Positions 11,222 to 22,659 of a DNA stretch of 64,000 bases are shown piece by piece. How positions within the stretch are numbered: position 1 is the first letter of the stretch; each line of letters opens with the position of its first letter. The notes beneath the pieces were generated by a model. The model had not been told where the DNA came from and ran no database searches. It worked only from the letters and a program-made list of their open reading frames with translations. Source of the DNA: Collybiopsis luxurians FD-317 M1. Taxonomy: Eukaryota; Basidiomycota; Agaricomycetes; Agaricales; Omphalotaceae. The stretch lies in the NCBI GenBank assembly GCA_000827265.1, contig KN834751.1:1085977-1149976 (forward strand), given 5' to 3'. The position numbers were made by a program, and so were the translations under genes.

Positions 11222-14200
11222 TCATCTCCTCATCCATTTCCTGCGCAACCCTGAGAATGTTCCACTGAAACGATCGACAACTCCCCGACTGACAGACCAG
11301 AGCTCCTCCAGTAACCCATCTAGCCCGCCGCGCTCGTCCCACGACGGTTCATGATGCCCAGATTTTTCCATCGCGATGAAGCGAAGAACATCCTTGACAG
11401 TGACGAGACCAACGAGCGAACCATGATCTTCAACCAAGATCACTCGAGGTCTGTTTGAGATCCATTTGGGATATCGTGTCCAAAAATGAGATTTGTATTC
11501 ATGTTCGAGATTTGATGGACAATTTGAATGGCGTGGTCAGCGGAGCGGAGCAGAGCCCAAGCGCGAGGGGAGATTTTGTGTTGAAGGAATACGCAAGTAT
11601 GATGAAAGCCAATAATGAGTCAACTTGTACGGCCACGAACAGAGCGGACGAAGAGAACGGATAGACGAAGGGTAGACGAAGGAGAAACAAACGGCAAAAC
11701 AAGTCAAAAGCGGAGTTGTGAGAGAGATATGACGAACAGTCGGAGATCGAGAGCTTCGCCTGCTCCGATCTTATGGTCCCAACCATTCATTGCCCAGGGC
11801 CGTAGAAAGATTTTTAACAAGATATGCCATGCCAAGGAGCAGATGACGAAAATGAACCCATCTATCCAGCGTTTACTTGCCCTAAACGCTAGTATTACTC
11901 CCAAAGGTATGACGACAACATAAGTAGTAAGCGGACGCCAAAGCCACCCCACCGCCCTTACAGAGCTTCTCAATGCACACAGCACATATTGAACAGCGCA
12001 TTCAAGAAGCGGGAGCATTGTAAATTCAGGAGAGAACTCGGCGAATAACGCATACTGAATAGATACTCCATTGGAGCTATGAAACGAAAGCAAAAGTGTA
12101 GTTTGGAATTTAAGATTCCTCCGACTTTTTGGTGGTTCTCCAAAAGCTTCGTGGGCCACCAGGCAAACGAAAAATTCAAGCGGCAAAAGATAACGAAAGA
12201 GAAAACAAAATTGAAAGTAAACAAATCATTTACTCACCCCATTCGCTTAAACAATTGCATCACAATCTCCAGAGGAAGCTGAGGTGATACAGTCATCGGG
12301 GTCTATAAAGCGTGGTGTGAATATAAGCGCGTCAGTTCATGGATTCAGATGATCGGTGCTGGAGTAGATGACGACGTAGTCCATTCCATATGGACGTATC
12401 TACCATAGCACACTAAATGAATTCTCAGAAGCGATAACCTACCTGATTGACCCAAGGCCACATTTCTAATCCTTCCGAGTTTTCTGGTCTCTCAAACAGA
12501 GTCTCGGGTATCTCTTCTTCCTCGATACCTTGGACCAGTTCCCCCACCCTATTACTGACCAGCCTCGTCGGTCGTGAAGCTGATATTGGAGCTGACGGTG
12601 GAGGTGGTTGCTGAGGAGGCCCAAACAGACATGGTGTATCGGCATCCAAGTGACCGGATTTGCGGAACCTTTCTGTTTGCATCAATCAGGACGGACAATC
12701 ATACCTCGCGGTTAGGAGTGAAGGAGCATGAAAGACTAGGATGACGAATGATGGAGCAGCAAGGAAACGACATGACAGACAGGAAGGGATACAACAAATA
12801 CTATAAGTCCAAGATCGTTCACTCACCTAAAACGAATCTGAGTTCAGTCTTCCCAATGTATCCCAACAGTGTTGACTTGAAATCCTCCCCCTCAGCCGTC
12901 ACCGGCTCGGACCACGATGACGACAAAGACTCGGTTCCAGCAACCGGAGCTGACACAACAGGAAAGCCTTGGACGTTTGTGGTCGTTAGGAGAGACTCTA
13001 AGACGACCTGGGGCGTTAACCCCGTAATGTGAAAGGCAGGGAGGTAGCACTCACCGACGTCCTTTACGCTGAACCCCTTCTCCGGCACTGTATATAAATC
13101 TGTGCGCATCACGGCAGAAACTACATCGATAGAGTCAGTAGATCTACTAGAAATGTCCAGCAAGTTCGGGTACCATCGACCCCATATGCATGATCCTCCT
13201 TCTCCAAAAATGGGAACCCATTGAACCGAATCGTCTCGTCGGCGATACCGTTTGTACCGAGGAGGTCGCCAACTGCTTTGGTCACAAGAAGAACGATCTG
13301 CGAAGGTGGTAATTAGCTTATCGGATGGCATACGGAGAGGTCAGTGTATAGCGAGACTCACCATTGTAGGCAAGATATACGTCAACGCCCCAGTTAACTC
13401 GAACATGATTACCACAACCGTCACTGTAATACGCATTACACCGCTATGAGGAAAGTCCCCCAATAAGTTCGTGATTAATCTCGATAAAGAAGAACGACTA
13501 ACCTCAAGGCGGCAGCAGCGCCTAAAAAGGCATATGTTCCCGGCGTGATACATGCAGGAATATTTGGGTCGCAGTAGGCAAATATACCAGAACGAGGATA
13601 CGCTTTATACGTCGCTCTCACCATTATCCCCACCATCCTGCCGAAAGAAGCTCCTACAGCCATACTCGGCACAAAGATACCGGCAGGCACCTTGCAACCA
13701 TACGATATGACTACGAGACCAGTACGGATGATGGTGGCGAGGAGAAGGGAGTTCGCAAGGCGCCATTGGATGGAGGTCCTGGTAGAAATTCAGAAAGGGA
13801 TGGTGGGAAGAACGAGTGAGAAACACTTACTGACATATGTCCCCTGTTCCACCCCCAGTCGCCGCGTCACACTCCCTGAATAATATCGCCATACTCTCTG
13901 TCATGTCGATTCGCAGGAATCGATTGGAGTACCCAATCATCGCAGTCACCACTGCCAGAGTGACCGCCTCAGCCACAGCATGAGATTGCAGGTATTTGCG
14001 CCGAAACGCGGCAACTTGAAGATTAAATCTGACTACAAAGGCGCCGTATAGACCCTACACATGGAGGTGGAGAAGACATCATGATATTAGTATCAAGTGA
14101 AACAGAGTGACGGTAAGGTGGGCGTACCCCAAATATACCCAAAATTACGAAGAAGATAATCTCAAAGAAATGCCAATCGCGGTCGTATGTAACCTGGAAC

Positions 14201-15366
14201 AATACCAGTTTTCCCGTGCGGAAGGGGTTCATGGCCTGTAAAAGTAGAACAGTTTAGAACTAATCCAGAAACAATATCAGGTAGTACACACTGAGAGTGT
14301 AAAAGTAGCAACCAAAGCGCAGAAGAAAGATCTCCACATTGTCTTGATGCTAAAATTGTGGCTCATTTCCTACAAAGGTTCGACACGTTAGGTCATACGT
14401 CTTATCACCAACAAATACGTACCTCGATAGAGAACAGTACTCCGCCAATCGGAGCGCCAAATGCTACAGCAACGCCAGCGGCACTAGCTGCCGTTACCAC
14501 TTGGCGCATTTTGGCTGATTGACTTAGTTGAGCAGGCAGAAAAAGATAGGTAGAGCTATTAAGCTCACCTTCACTACTAGCAAACTTTGGAAACCAGCTT
14601 GCTACTATGTAGCCTATACAGCACGCCACATGAACTGAGGGTCCTTCTTTGCCTACCGACAGGCCTGAGGCGATAATAAGGGGCTGTAAGCAACTAAGTA
14701 CGCGAACAAAAAGATGTAAAATGCGGACATACAAGTGTTACGCTCTTGATGAAAAAAGTCGAGAACCCCAAAAAACCTTGCATGGTAAAACCTGCAAGAA
14801 TACACTTGATTTCGGATATGCCTGAGCCCGCAGCGTACTTTGCGAGCGAGCGAACGAGATGGGCAGCAGTGAAGGCGAAAGTGGCAGCGAATAGAACGTA
14901 TATGAGCCAACGAGCAGGACCAACTTCGCTCCAAGGATGCCACGAGTCGCAAGCTGTGGTTTCGTCCTCTCCTTCAATTTCCCAGCAGCAAAACTGTTCA
15001 TTCAGCCACCATCCGTCAGAGCAGTAGCCCATCTTTATGTCGGATAGCCATTCGGTTACAATAGAAATGACCGCGGCATTGAGTCCAATGAAAACGCCAA
15101 CTATGGAGATGACCAGCCATGTCTGGCCTATTCCCGCCCAGCGAGTCTTTCCAGCACGGATACTTCTATTCCTCTCTAGAATAGAGTCTTGAATCCAATC
15201 TAGACGGAGAAAATTGACAATCTATTTCTACATTGAGCGACACAAACAAACCTATGGTCGTAAAATCTTCATAGCGTCTGTATACCTGTTAGCAAATATT
15301 TCGAAGGAGTGAGAACCGCATAACAGACTTGATCTCCTCCAGCTCATCTTCAGTAGCATTGGCCAT
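11222..15366 (-). CDS. CLC-family chloride channel/transporter with C-terminal CBS domains
   Basis: A multi-exon gene for a CLC anion channel or Cl-/H+ antiporter of intracellular membranes. The start [14 protein letters not shown] splices to a segment with [20 protein letters not shown], typical of fungal CLC proteins. The CLC signatures appear in order: [14 protein letters not shown] (variant of GSGIPE), GKEGPSVHV including the gating Glu, [12 protein letters not shown], and [18 protein letters not shown]. Later helices include [20 protein letters not shown]. The C-terminus carries a CBS pair: [19 protein letters not shown] with a following TNVQGFPVV, and then [12 protein letters not shown] spliced to [20 protein letters not shown]. 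Most introns are near 50 bp, but the last (11451-12237) is 787 bp. Identity is secure; individual exon ends in 12.3-14.4 kb are less certain. Confidence 0.93.
11704..12018 (-). CDS. Candidate small membrane protein ORF inside the last CLC intron
   Basis: A 104-residue ORF beginning [16 protein letters not shown] lies wholly inside the 787-bp CLC intron, on the same strand. It encodes two hydrophobic stretches, around [13 protein letters not shown] and [19 protein letters not shown], separated by a basic loop. An upstream in-frame Met at 12186 would add 56 residues. Skipping the region restores the CLC CBS2 sequence exactly (MG joined to PRVILV), so it is not a CLC exon. It may be a nested gene or a chance ORF; no family is recognised. 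Confidence 0.25.
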   Translation of the reverse strand: MLPLLECAVQYVLCALRSSVRAVGWLWRPLTTYVVVIPLGVILAFRASKRWIDGFIFVICSLAWHILLKIFLRPWAMNGWDHKIGAGEALDLRLFVISLSQLRF

Positions 15367-15684
15367 AGAATCATTGACTCTAATTCAAAGGATTAATTCG
15401 GTTACGCGCTGAACGTGGAAGTCGAGAGCAGGGCGTCGCTCCGTCACATGATCAGCGCTTACTGCGCCACGAACGCTTGAGCGCCCTTTCCAGCGCGTCT
15501 CTGGTCTGCAAAATGGAAAAGCGATCAAGAAATTTCGGAGCCCCTCCAAGCTAAGCGTTATTGCAGGTAGGAAGCTTACTTTGGAAACTTTGAATGCCCA
15601 AGTTTGAAATCAAGTTTTGACAACTTACCGCTGCTTCGGCGAGAGATTGACGAGATAAGTGATATCCAAACAAAAAAGGATGAG

Positions 15685-16010
15685 CAACTGTACCCGTTAG
15701 TTGTGTCCCCCCCACAGCCAAGTCCGATGAGAGAGGCGCCCCCCGACACCTCAATCCACCTTCCCCGACCGGCGTCGCTCACGAGTAACTCTAACGTCTC
15801 CGCACAGCGGGATCACAAAGCCAGTTGCGCCATCTCAACCAAATGGGAAAGATCTGCCTAACCCTGCGCCTTCACGCATTCTCGAATTTCGAGGTGCTGA
15901 CCACATGCAGGCAATCCGTTCAAATGAGTCTCGCTCTGAACTCACTCTTCCTGGATGCCCTTGCTAACATACAGTTACTATTAGTATATGAATTGAAATG
16001 GTATTTGGAA
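15685..16010 (+). repeat. Dispersed repeat family R1, copy 2
   Basis: Starts CAACTGTACCCGTTAGTTG and shares the same ordered blocks as the copies at 4190 and 45953, in the same orientation. An A-rich run (CAAAAAAGG) lies just upstream. Similarity weakens after the CTTGCTAACATACAG block near 15980, earlier than in the other two copies. Confidence 0.8.
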
Positions 16011-16300
16011 TATCACTTTTGATTTATTATCCTGGAGTGGCGATACTGATAGGGACTTTACAATTCTAAAGTCCTATCTGAAGATCGTGACAGGGGTTAT
16101 ATTATCAATTGAATTTTGACCTCTCTTCAGGCCAAGCCTGGAGCGTAAAATTCCTCTGTACTCGACTCATATCACGGTCGTGTAAGTAAATTTCATTTTG
16201 GGAAAGTTCAAGCTGCAAGCAGATGGGCGAACACTGGATTCCTGATTTTTTTTCGTGTCAAGCCGCACTCGCCATTGCGTCCCATTTACCGAAGAGTAAT

Positions 16301-17227
16301 TCACCAAGGACCTCTGTCTGACAATTCCTCCCATAAACCACCCTCCTTCTGCTTCCTTAACTTCTCGGCATCCTTCGGCGACAAAGCAGGTTTCCCAAAG
16401 TTTTTCGTCAACTCGAGATAGGCTCGTTCGCGCTCCGTAGTGATTCTTCCCACCGCTTCGTTTCTGTAAGGGTATCTGCCGTATTCTGCAATGATAGGAT
16501 AATGGGCATCAAACACCCTGAACAGCCAAAAGAAAAAGTCCGCAAAAGTGGACGGAGGGCCAGATCGAATGAGTTGAGAAAACAAAATTGTATCTTTTGC
16601 GTCTCTGCTTTTTGTTTCTCGGAATGGATCCCGTTTTCCCGTGTACTTCTCCACATCTCGCCTCATCTCCTCAATCTTCCCTTCCATAAACCGATGATTC
16701 ACGATATCTTCCGAATGAATCAAAGGCGCATACAGCCAGAATTTTCTGACCATCGCATCTTCAAAGGAATAGTCAAACGAAGTCCAGCATTCGATCGCAT
16801 CCGGAAAGGCATTAGATGATATGAGCTTTTTGACGAGCTGTATGCTGGCAATGTCAAAATAGTCATTGGTCCAGCGCGTATCCAGACCCTCGTAAAGGAT
16901 GCGCGGAGCTTGGTCTAGAAGCAAAATCAGTGCAAGGACGCTGTCTGGATAGTGCGAACTATCGGCACTAGGCAGATATTGTGTAAAATCGGGGATCGAA
17001 GGGCAAAATGTTGATATAGGCTTTAGAGCCTGATGGTGGACTGCGTCGAATACTTGGTGAGACTTATCAGGAATGCCACAGAAGTAGTACTGGCTTGCAA
17101 AGGCCATATCAACGTTGCCTTCCCATGGAAATTGAATGTCAAGGATCCTGGAATAAAGGGAGGGGACAAGAATTTTAGCAAGGTCGGGGACATTCATGAT
17201 AGTGGAAGTCCAAATGATTTGTTCCAT
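16301..17227 (-). CDS. DUF924 family protein
   Basis: A single-exon ORF of 308 residues. It shows the DUF924 landmarks in order: DSVLALILLLDQAPRILYEG (about residues 95-114), then RKFWLYAPLIHSEDIVNH, then FDAHYPIIAEYGRYPYRNEAVGR, and a C-terminal ERERAYL. This family is widespread in bacteria and fungi, is all-helical with a TPR-like fold, and has no well-established biochemical function. There is no signal peptide or membrane segment. It is divergently oriented from the septin gene with only 194 bp between start codons, so the two probably share a promoter region. Confidence 0.88.
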   Translation of the reverse strand: MEQIIWTSTIMNVPDLAKILVPSLYSRILDIQFPWEGNVDMAFASQYYFCGIPDKSHQVFDAVHHQALKPISTFCPSIPDFTQYLPSADSSHYPDSVLALILLLDQAPRILYEGLDTRWTNDYFDIASIQLVKKLISSNAFPDAIECWTSFDYSFEDAMVRKFWLYAPLIHSEDIVNHRFMEGKIEEMRRDVEKYTGKRDPFRETKSRDAKDTILFSQLIRSGPPSTFADFFFWLFRVFDAHYPIIAEYGRYPYRNEAVGRITTERERAYLELTKNFGKPALSPKDAEKLRKQKEGGLWEELSDRGPW

Positions 17228-17421
17228 GCGTGTCCGAGGTAGCTTGGCTAGCCCGCTTATAGTTCTTAATTCCCAAAGGTAAACTTGGGTAAAATCTCCG
17301 AGGAGTCGCTACCGATCACGTGCACCTACGTTTTTGCGATTAACTTCTACAAGCTTTTGCGTCTCAACCACCATCTGGTATACACGAGGAGCCGTCAACG
17401 ATCGTCAAAATCCGTGAAAAA

Positions 17422-19186
17422 ATGCCTCTAAATATCACAAAACGAAGAAGAAGTAAAGCCAAAGGTGTTCTGTTCACTGTAATGGTCGTCGGTATGTATA
17501 TTCATCCAGCTGCGGGATATTATTCAGATTGACGTGTATCTGCCTTAGGGGCCTCTGGAACTGGGCGGACCACCTTTGTCAATACACTATGCGAGTCGGA
17601 CGTTCTCGCTCATAAGCAATGCGATGATCCAGCAACTGCCGGTGTTGAAGCGGGCGTTTCAATTAAACCGGTAAACGTAGGTACGTTGACCAACCCTGAG
17701 CACAGGCAACTCCTGCCAACTCCTACACCGTTCTTATTTTCTTTCACACAGACATTGAAGAAGACGGATTGAGGATTAACCTTACAATTGTCGACACGCC
17801 TGGGTTTGGGGATAATATTGATAATGACCTTGCGTGAGTGGTGTTGCTATGCTCGATGTTCCTTCCTGCTTACCTCTCTTCAAATTCCTCAAAAGCTTCC
17901 AAGAGATTGTTAACTATCTCGAACGCCAATACGACGATATCCTCGCCGAACAGTCGCGTATCAAACGTAACCCACGTTTCCGTGATAATAGGGTACATTG
18001 TCTGTTGTATTTTATCCCTCCTACAGGGCATCAGTATGTTGTTCTCCGTCATTTCAGGTCCATGTTATTTTAACGTTCCTTATTCCTCTCATATAGTCTC
18101 AGGGAAATAGACGTGAGTTTAATGCAAAAACTTTCGCATCGAGTCAACGTTATCCCCGTCATTGGTCGTGCGGATTCCTTGACCCGAAGCGAGTTGAAGG
18201 GATTTAAGAAGCGGGTGAGCTTAATTTATAACCTCGCACTTTCATTTATGGCGCTTGTTTTACGTTGGAATAACCACTCTAACCCCCTTGCCGCTTCCAT
18301 AGATTATGGAAGATATCGAACATCACGATATTCCTGTATACAATTTCCCTTACGATGTAGAAGAGGACGATGAAGAAACAATTATGGAAAACCAGGAACT
18401 GAGGGTATGTTGGTTGTCCAACCTCCCGTTATGCACTACTTGACTGTCCTTATGTATAGGCTCTCCTCCCCTTCGCTGTTATCGGCTCTGAAGAGGAAGT
18501 CGAACTGGACGGCGAATCTTATCGAGCCAGGGTATATCCTTGGGGTGTAGCCTTAGTCGACGACCCCGAACACTCTGACTTCGTTAGGCTCAAAAATGCG
18601 ATACTCGGGTAAGCCACCGGAATCGTAAACCTCATGGCTTTTGTTACGTGGATCTTAACCGCAGTCTTTGATTTCTAGTACTCACCTTCAAGACCTCAAA
18701 TCCTTAACTGAGGATGTTCTTTACGAGACCTACCGTACTGAGAAACTTTCTCGAAGCGTCCATTACACGGAAGCTCGGTATGGAATTTCCAACGGTCTGC
18801 ATTCTGAGTTGTATCGGGCTCACTTTTTCTCTTCGCCAGCGAATCCACTCTTCTTCCGGACGAACTCGCGAATCAGAGCGTCCGCCTCAAGGAGGAGCAA
18901 CTCAGGAAGGAGGAAGAGAAGGTGCGTTCTTTTCGTATCTTTACATCACCGTACTGAAAGGCTGCATATTCGTTTCCGTTTTCCCATTGTATCTCTTCCA
19001 AACTCCCCGTTCAATTGACCACAGCTCCGCGAGATCGAATTGCGGGTACAGCGCGACATACACGAGAAGCGTCAACAGCTATTGGCCAAGGAGGAGTCTC
19101 TCAGGAACCTCGAAAGCCGCCTGGCGGCACAAGGTTCCGAATCTGTTATTGGGTCTCCAATTGTCGGATCTCCGACGATTGGATGA
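17422..19186 (+). CDS. CDC11: Septin, CDC11/AspA type
   Basis: A GTP-binding cytoskeletal protein that forms septin hetero-oligomers and filaments at septa, hyphal tips and branch sites. About nine exons. The start [20 protein letters not shown] leads into the P-loop [14 protein letters not shown], where Arg replaces the usual Lys, a known feature of the CDC11 group. Switch II is [15 protein letters not shown], the G4 region is [10 protein letters not shown] (variant of AKAD), and [18 protein letters not shown] and [16 protein letters not shown] follow. The septin unique element is near [17 protein letters not shown]. The last exons encode a heptad-rich coiled coil ([13 protein letters not shown], then [18 protein letters not shown]), ending [11 protein letters not shown]. 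The CDC11 assignment rests on these shared features. Confidence 0.93.
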
Positions 19187-20628
19187 GCAAATGCTGCCTG
19201 GCGCGCTCTGCCTCAGAAACTGACTCTTTATCAAACTCTCTATTACTCAGTCGTACATCTGGTCTATCTGGTATACATCTAAGATTCACTCATTCTTTTT
19301 ACTTCTTCGCTGTTGCCATAAACGTGCTAGTACTTCCACTGCTACTTCTTGGTGTATACCTTCTTGGACTTTGTTCTTTTTCCTTCTTCCTATCCACCGC
19401 TCACTCTATTCGAATCACATCTGGAGGACAGGATGGTCATCTGGCCGTTTGGATTGTTGGATCCGGTTTGTTTTCTCGTACAGCTACATATCTAGTTGGG
19501 TATATAATGTGTTGCGTTGCGTTGATACCTTGAATCGCTGCAAAACTTTGACGGATTTACCATTTTTGAGGTGAGAGACAAACATAACAGACGGTCCATG
19601 CGCTGGCATACAGTACTACTGATCATGTAGACTGGATGCAAGTAGATGTTTCTTGATCAATAGTAAATACTCTTTTAACCCTAACGTAAATATAGGGAAA
19701 GCACCCTAAGAACTTGGTGAGTGGAATATAACCCCCTTCGAAGAAAAAAACATTCACTGATCAGTAATCACTGAGCTCGTGAAATTCTTCAGAGGATGAT
19801 ACGAAGAACTCAGAGTAGAAAGTGTGATAGCCTCCACTTCAATGAACGTGGTGTAAATTCAATGACGATTTTCGAAGCAGATATTTAGATAATTACCTAG
19901 TACAGCCTGTAAAAGCTTGAATGAATATATCACTGGGATTCGAGGACTATGGTGAGCATTCCGATAGTCAAAATTGTGTGAACATATTGTAAGATCCTTG
20001 CGAGGGAAGGACAGGAGAACCGATAAATCTCCTTGACGCTCTTTTTCTCTTTTTCCTGTTCTTCGATATTTTACAGCGGTACAGCTAGGCTGGGTTGAAT
20101 TATAATATTAAGCTATATCGAATGCCAATCCAATATTTCATATTTAACCGGCCGAAAATGGTGTTTCTCAGCAGAGCTACCGGGTCTCGACTCGGCGGTC
20201 GGTGGTACGCTGCGTACAGGATTTGTAAAGATTCGCTCCGACGAGAATACTGTTTCCGTAACTTTACGGAATAGACCCCCCAAGCCTCCTTGAATTCGCA
20301 ACGGAACAGAGGCACGCACTGCTTCGGCGCTTAAATTTTATCTAAATTGGCCATGTGAAAAGTCAAAGCGGAGTATATCTGCCCTAATTTGGTAACTGCC
20401 CCACCTCGAGCTAGTGGGCCAACACGCAGCGGAAACTCAGGCTTATAATGAAATCCAAGTATATAGAGGGAACATTGTACTGTCAACATTCTCAAATTGA
20501 TTTTCTCACTTGTATGGCCTTCCTTCCTTTCAATCGTAGTTATAATATCGATACAATCGATTCGAGTGATATATAAAAAATCAGTTTTTGACCCAGAACT
20601 GATTATCATACTAAGATGCCTCGATTAT
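19187..20628. other. Intergenic, nothing recognised
   Basis: The 3' flanks of the convergent septin and small secreted protein genes. The ORFs here are short and unconnected. No repeat or RNA gene was recognised. Confidence 0.5.
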
Positions 20629-21024
20629 TTAGCACTGGAGCTGGCCGCACGTCACGCAGCTGTCTCGAATACCATAGTCGCAAGTCGCGCCAGTCTTAGC
20701 ATTACATTCGAAGACATGCCCGTTGGTGCAAGCCGAGTTGATGGACTCGTCGCCACAGAATTGGCCTTGATCACCAATGCAGCGGCAGGCGGAAGGAGTG
20801 CAAGAGCGCTATGTGTAGGATAGCGATGAAAGTGAGTATGATTAATATGTTCGAATAGCAAGCTCAAGAGACGTACAGCGTCCAAATCACCAAGGGCAAC
20901 AGCTGGGGCAGCGATGAAAGCAGCGGTGAAGAGGGTGGTAAAAACGGTGAAGAACTGTGATAATATATTATTAGACGAGTATAGGGACGGATGGTAATAG
21001 CACAAGATGAATACCCACTTTCAT
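20629..21024 (-). CDS. Small secreted cysteine-rich protein
   Basis: Three exons (21024-21019, 20954-20877, 20808-20629) give an 87-residue precursor. The first exon is only ATGAAA before a GTGGGT donor. Exon 2 encodes a hydrophobic signal peptide (FFTVFTTLFTAAFIAAPAVA). Exon 3 encodes a mature part of about 60 residues with ten cysteines, beginning RSCTPSACRCIGDQGQFC and ending SCVTCGQLQC. Size, signal peptide and five potential disulphides fit the small secreted protein class of Agaricomycetes, which includes effector-like and sexual-development proteins. No family is recognised. A TATA box lies about 60 bp upstream. The joined frame keeps phase at both junctions. Function is unknown. Confidence 0.72.
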
Positions 21025-21082
21025 CTTTCAAGTGTAGGCGAGTTGAGAGGTAGTTTGTTGGAACTGGAGATAAAACTTCGCA

Positions 21083-21093
21083 AATTGGAGCCC
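21083..21093 (-). promoter_or_regulatory. TATA box of the small secreted protein gene
   Basis: The minus strand reads GGGTATAAAAG, about 60 bp upstream of the start codon. The same 11-mer precedes both thaumatin-like gene copies. Confidence 0.65.
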
Positions 21094-22192
21094 TTTTATA
21101 CCCTCTCTGCTCGCCCAAATACACAGCAAATTCACCTGTTGTTCGGTCGAGATTGGAACTTGAAACGCTACTTGGCCGCTGCGTAAGTATGAAAAAATTG
21201 CGAGTATTAGAAAAGACAATACGCTCGGACCATGTTACCCTCAGCCACCTCACCCTTGACAGTTGGAATCGGCAGCGGTATACTGCATTTTGGCTTTTAC
21301 GTGGGTTGTCGAATGGAAGGTGGAGTGTGTAATTAGTTGCACTGTCTCATTACCTTTTCAAAAGTGGAGCTTTGTCAAGCCACCAATTTAGGTTCGAACA
21401 GCGCCGAAAATGTGTTGACTTCTGGAATGAGGAAAGTGTCAGAAAAGCTAAATGTTTGGCGCCCCAGAAACAATGCAAGAGTCATGATGTGAAAACCTGC
21501 GAGTTCGGTATCTATATATTGGTATCTACGGTGGAAGCAATAAATCAACGACTAACGGTTGTCAGAAAAAGGATTGCCTATGTCCCTCGGGATCGTCTTG
21601 TCAAACTCCACTGCCACTGTACCTACGAGCTCCAACAAAAATTCAACGCACCTATCGGATCATGAAAACCCGAACAGGCATGTAGTAAGAACCCGCAGGT
21701 ATCTTGGCCTTGGCAAGATCTTTACAGATTCTGAAATCTTGTTTTCTGTTGGCTGACCATCAAGGGTTCGTTTCAGATTCAGCCTGGAGACACTTACGAC
21801 CTTGGACCTGCAGGACGGCCGCAGCTTGAAGTACTTATTTGTGAAAAAAAGAGATCTGTAGATTCTTCGTTCGTCCGTTTGGAAAAGAATATCCGAAGTC
21901 AAGCAAGACGTAGGCTCTGGAGCGGCCACATCCACTAGACCGTTTATAGTACCTTATAGTAGTACTCGCTGACTTGAGCAAAGCTGTAGCTTGGGCTCAG
22001 TTGAAGAATTTGGCGATTGCAGGCGCCGGGGTTATTACGCCAAAATCTCTGGACAGAAAGTGGGAAATATAAAGGTAGCCATTTGAATGACAGCTTCGAT
22101 ATCCTCATTAGTGGGGGCTATTGGCGGGGTAGGAGAAGCAGCAGAAAGCGCCGGGGATCGAGAATCCTAAAATGATTGGAACTTGAAGAAGT
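21094..22192. other. Intergenic, nothing recognised
   Basis: No gene with splice support or a recognisable domain was found between the small secreted protein promoter and the assembly gap. Confidence 0.45.
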
Positions 22193-22376
22193 NNNNNNNN
22201 NNNNNNNNNNNNNNNNNNNNNNNNNNNNNNNNNNNNNNNNNNNNNNNNNNNNNNNNNNNNNNNNNNNNNNNNNNNNNNNNNNNNNNNNNNNNNNNNNNNN
22301 NNNNNNNNNNNNNNNNNNNNNNNNNNNNNNNNNNNNNNNNNNNNNNNNNNNNNNNNNNNNNNNNNNNNNNNNNNNN
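22193..22376. other. Assembly gap (184 N)
   Basis: A run of 184 undetermined bases. Open frames drawn through it are meaningless, and an exon or repeat could be hidden here. Confidence 0.99.
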
Positions 22377-22659
22377 CAATCTTCTAAATTGCGAATTTTG
22401 GTTTGAATCCAAAAGAGAATATAAATTATAAATTAATATTTTAATATTTTACACTGTTCTAATACAATGCTTCGCATCTGCAATAGTCTTAATGTTAGCA
22501 TTTATCAGCCGGAACTACAGCTAACGCAAAGTCGGACTGCATATAGTCAAAAAAGACGGGCGATACTTCATCGACGGCATTACCGAGGGAGGGTTGCAAC
22601 AAGCGCTCTGAGTCAGCGCTTATTGCTTCACGTGTCTCCTCTATCCAACGACCACGACC

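Noticed and set aside
22167..22431. ORFs reading through the N run
   Set aside because: They consist mostly of undetermined codons across the 184-bp assembly gap.
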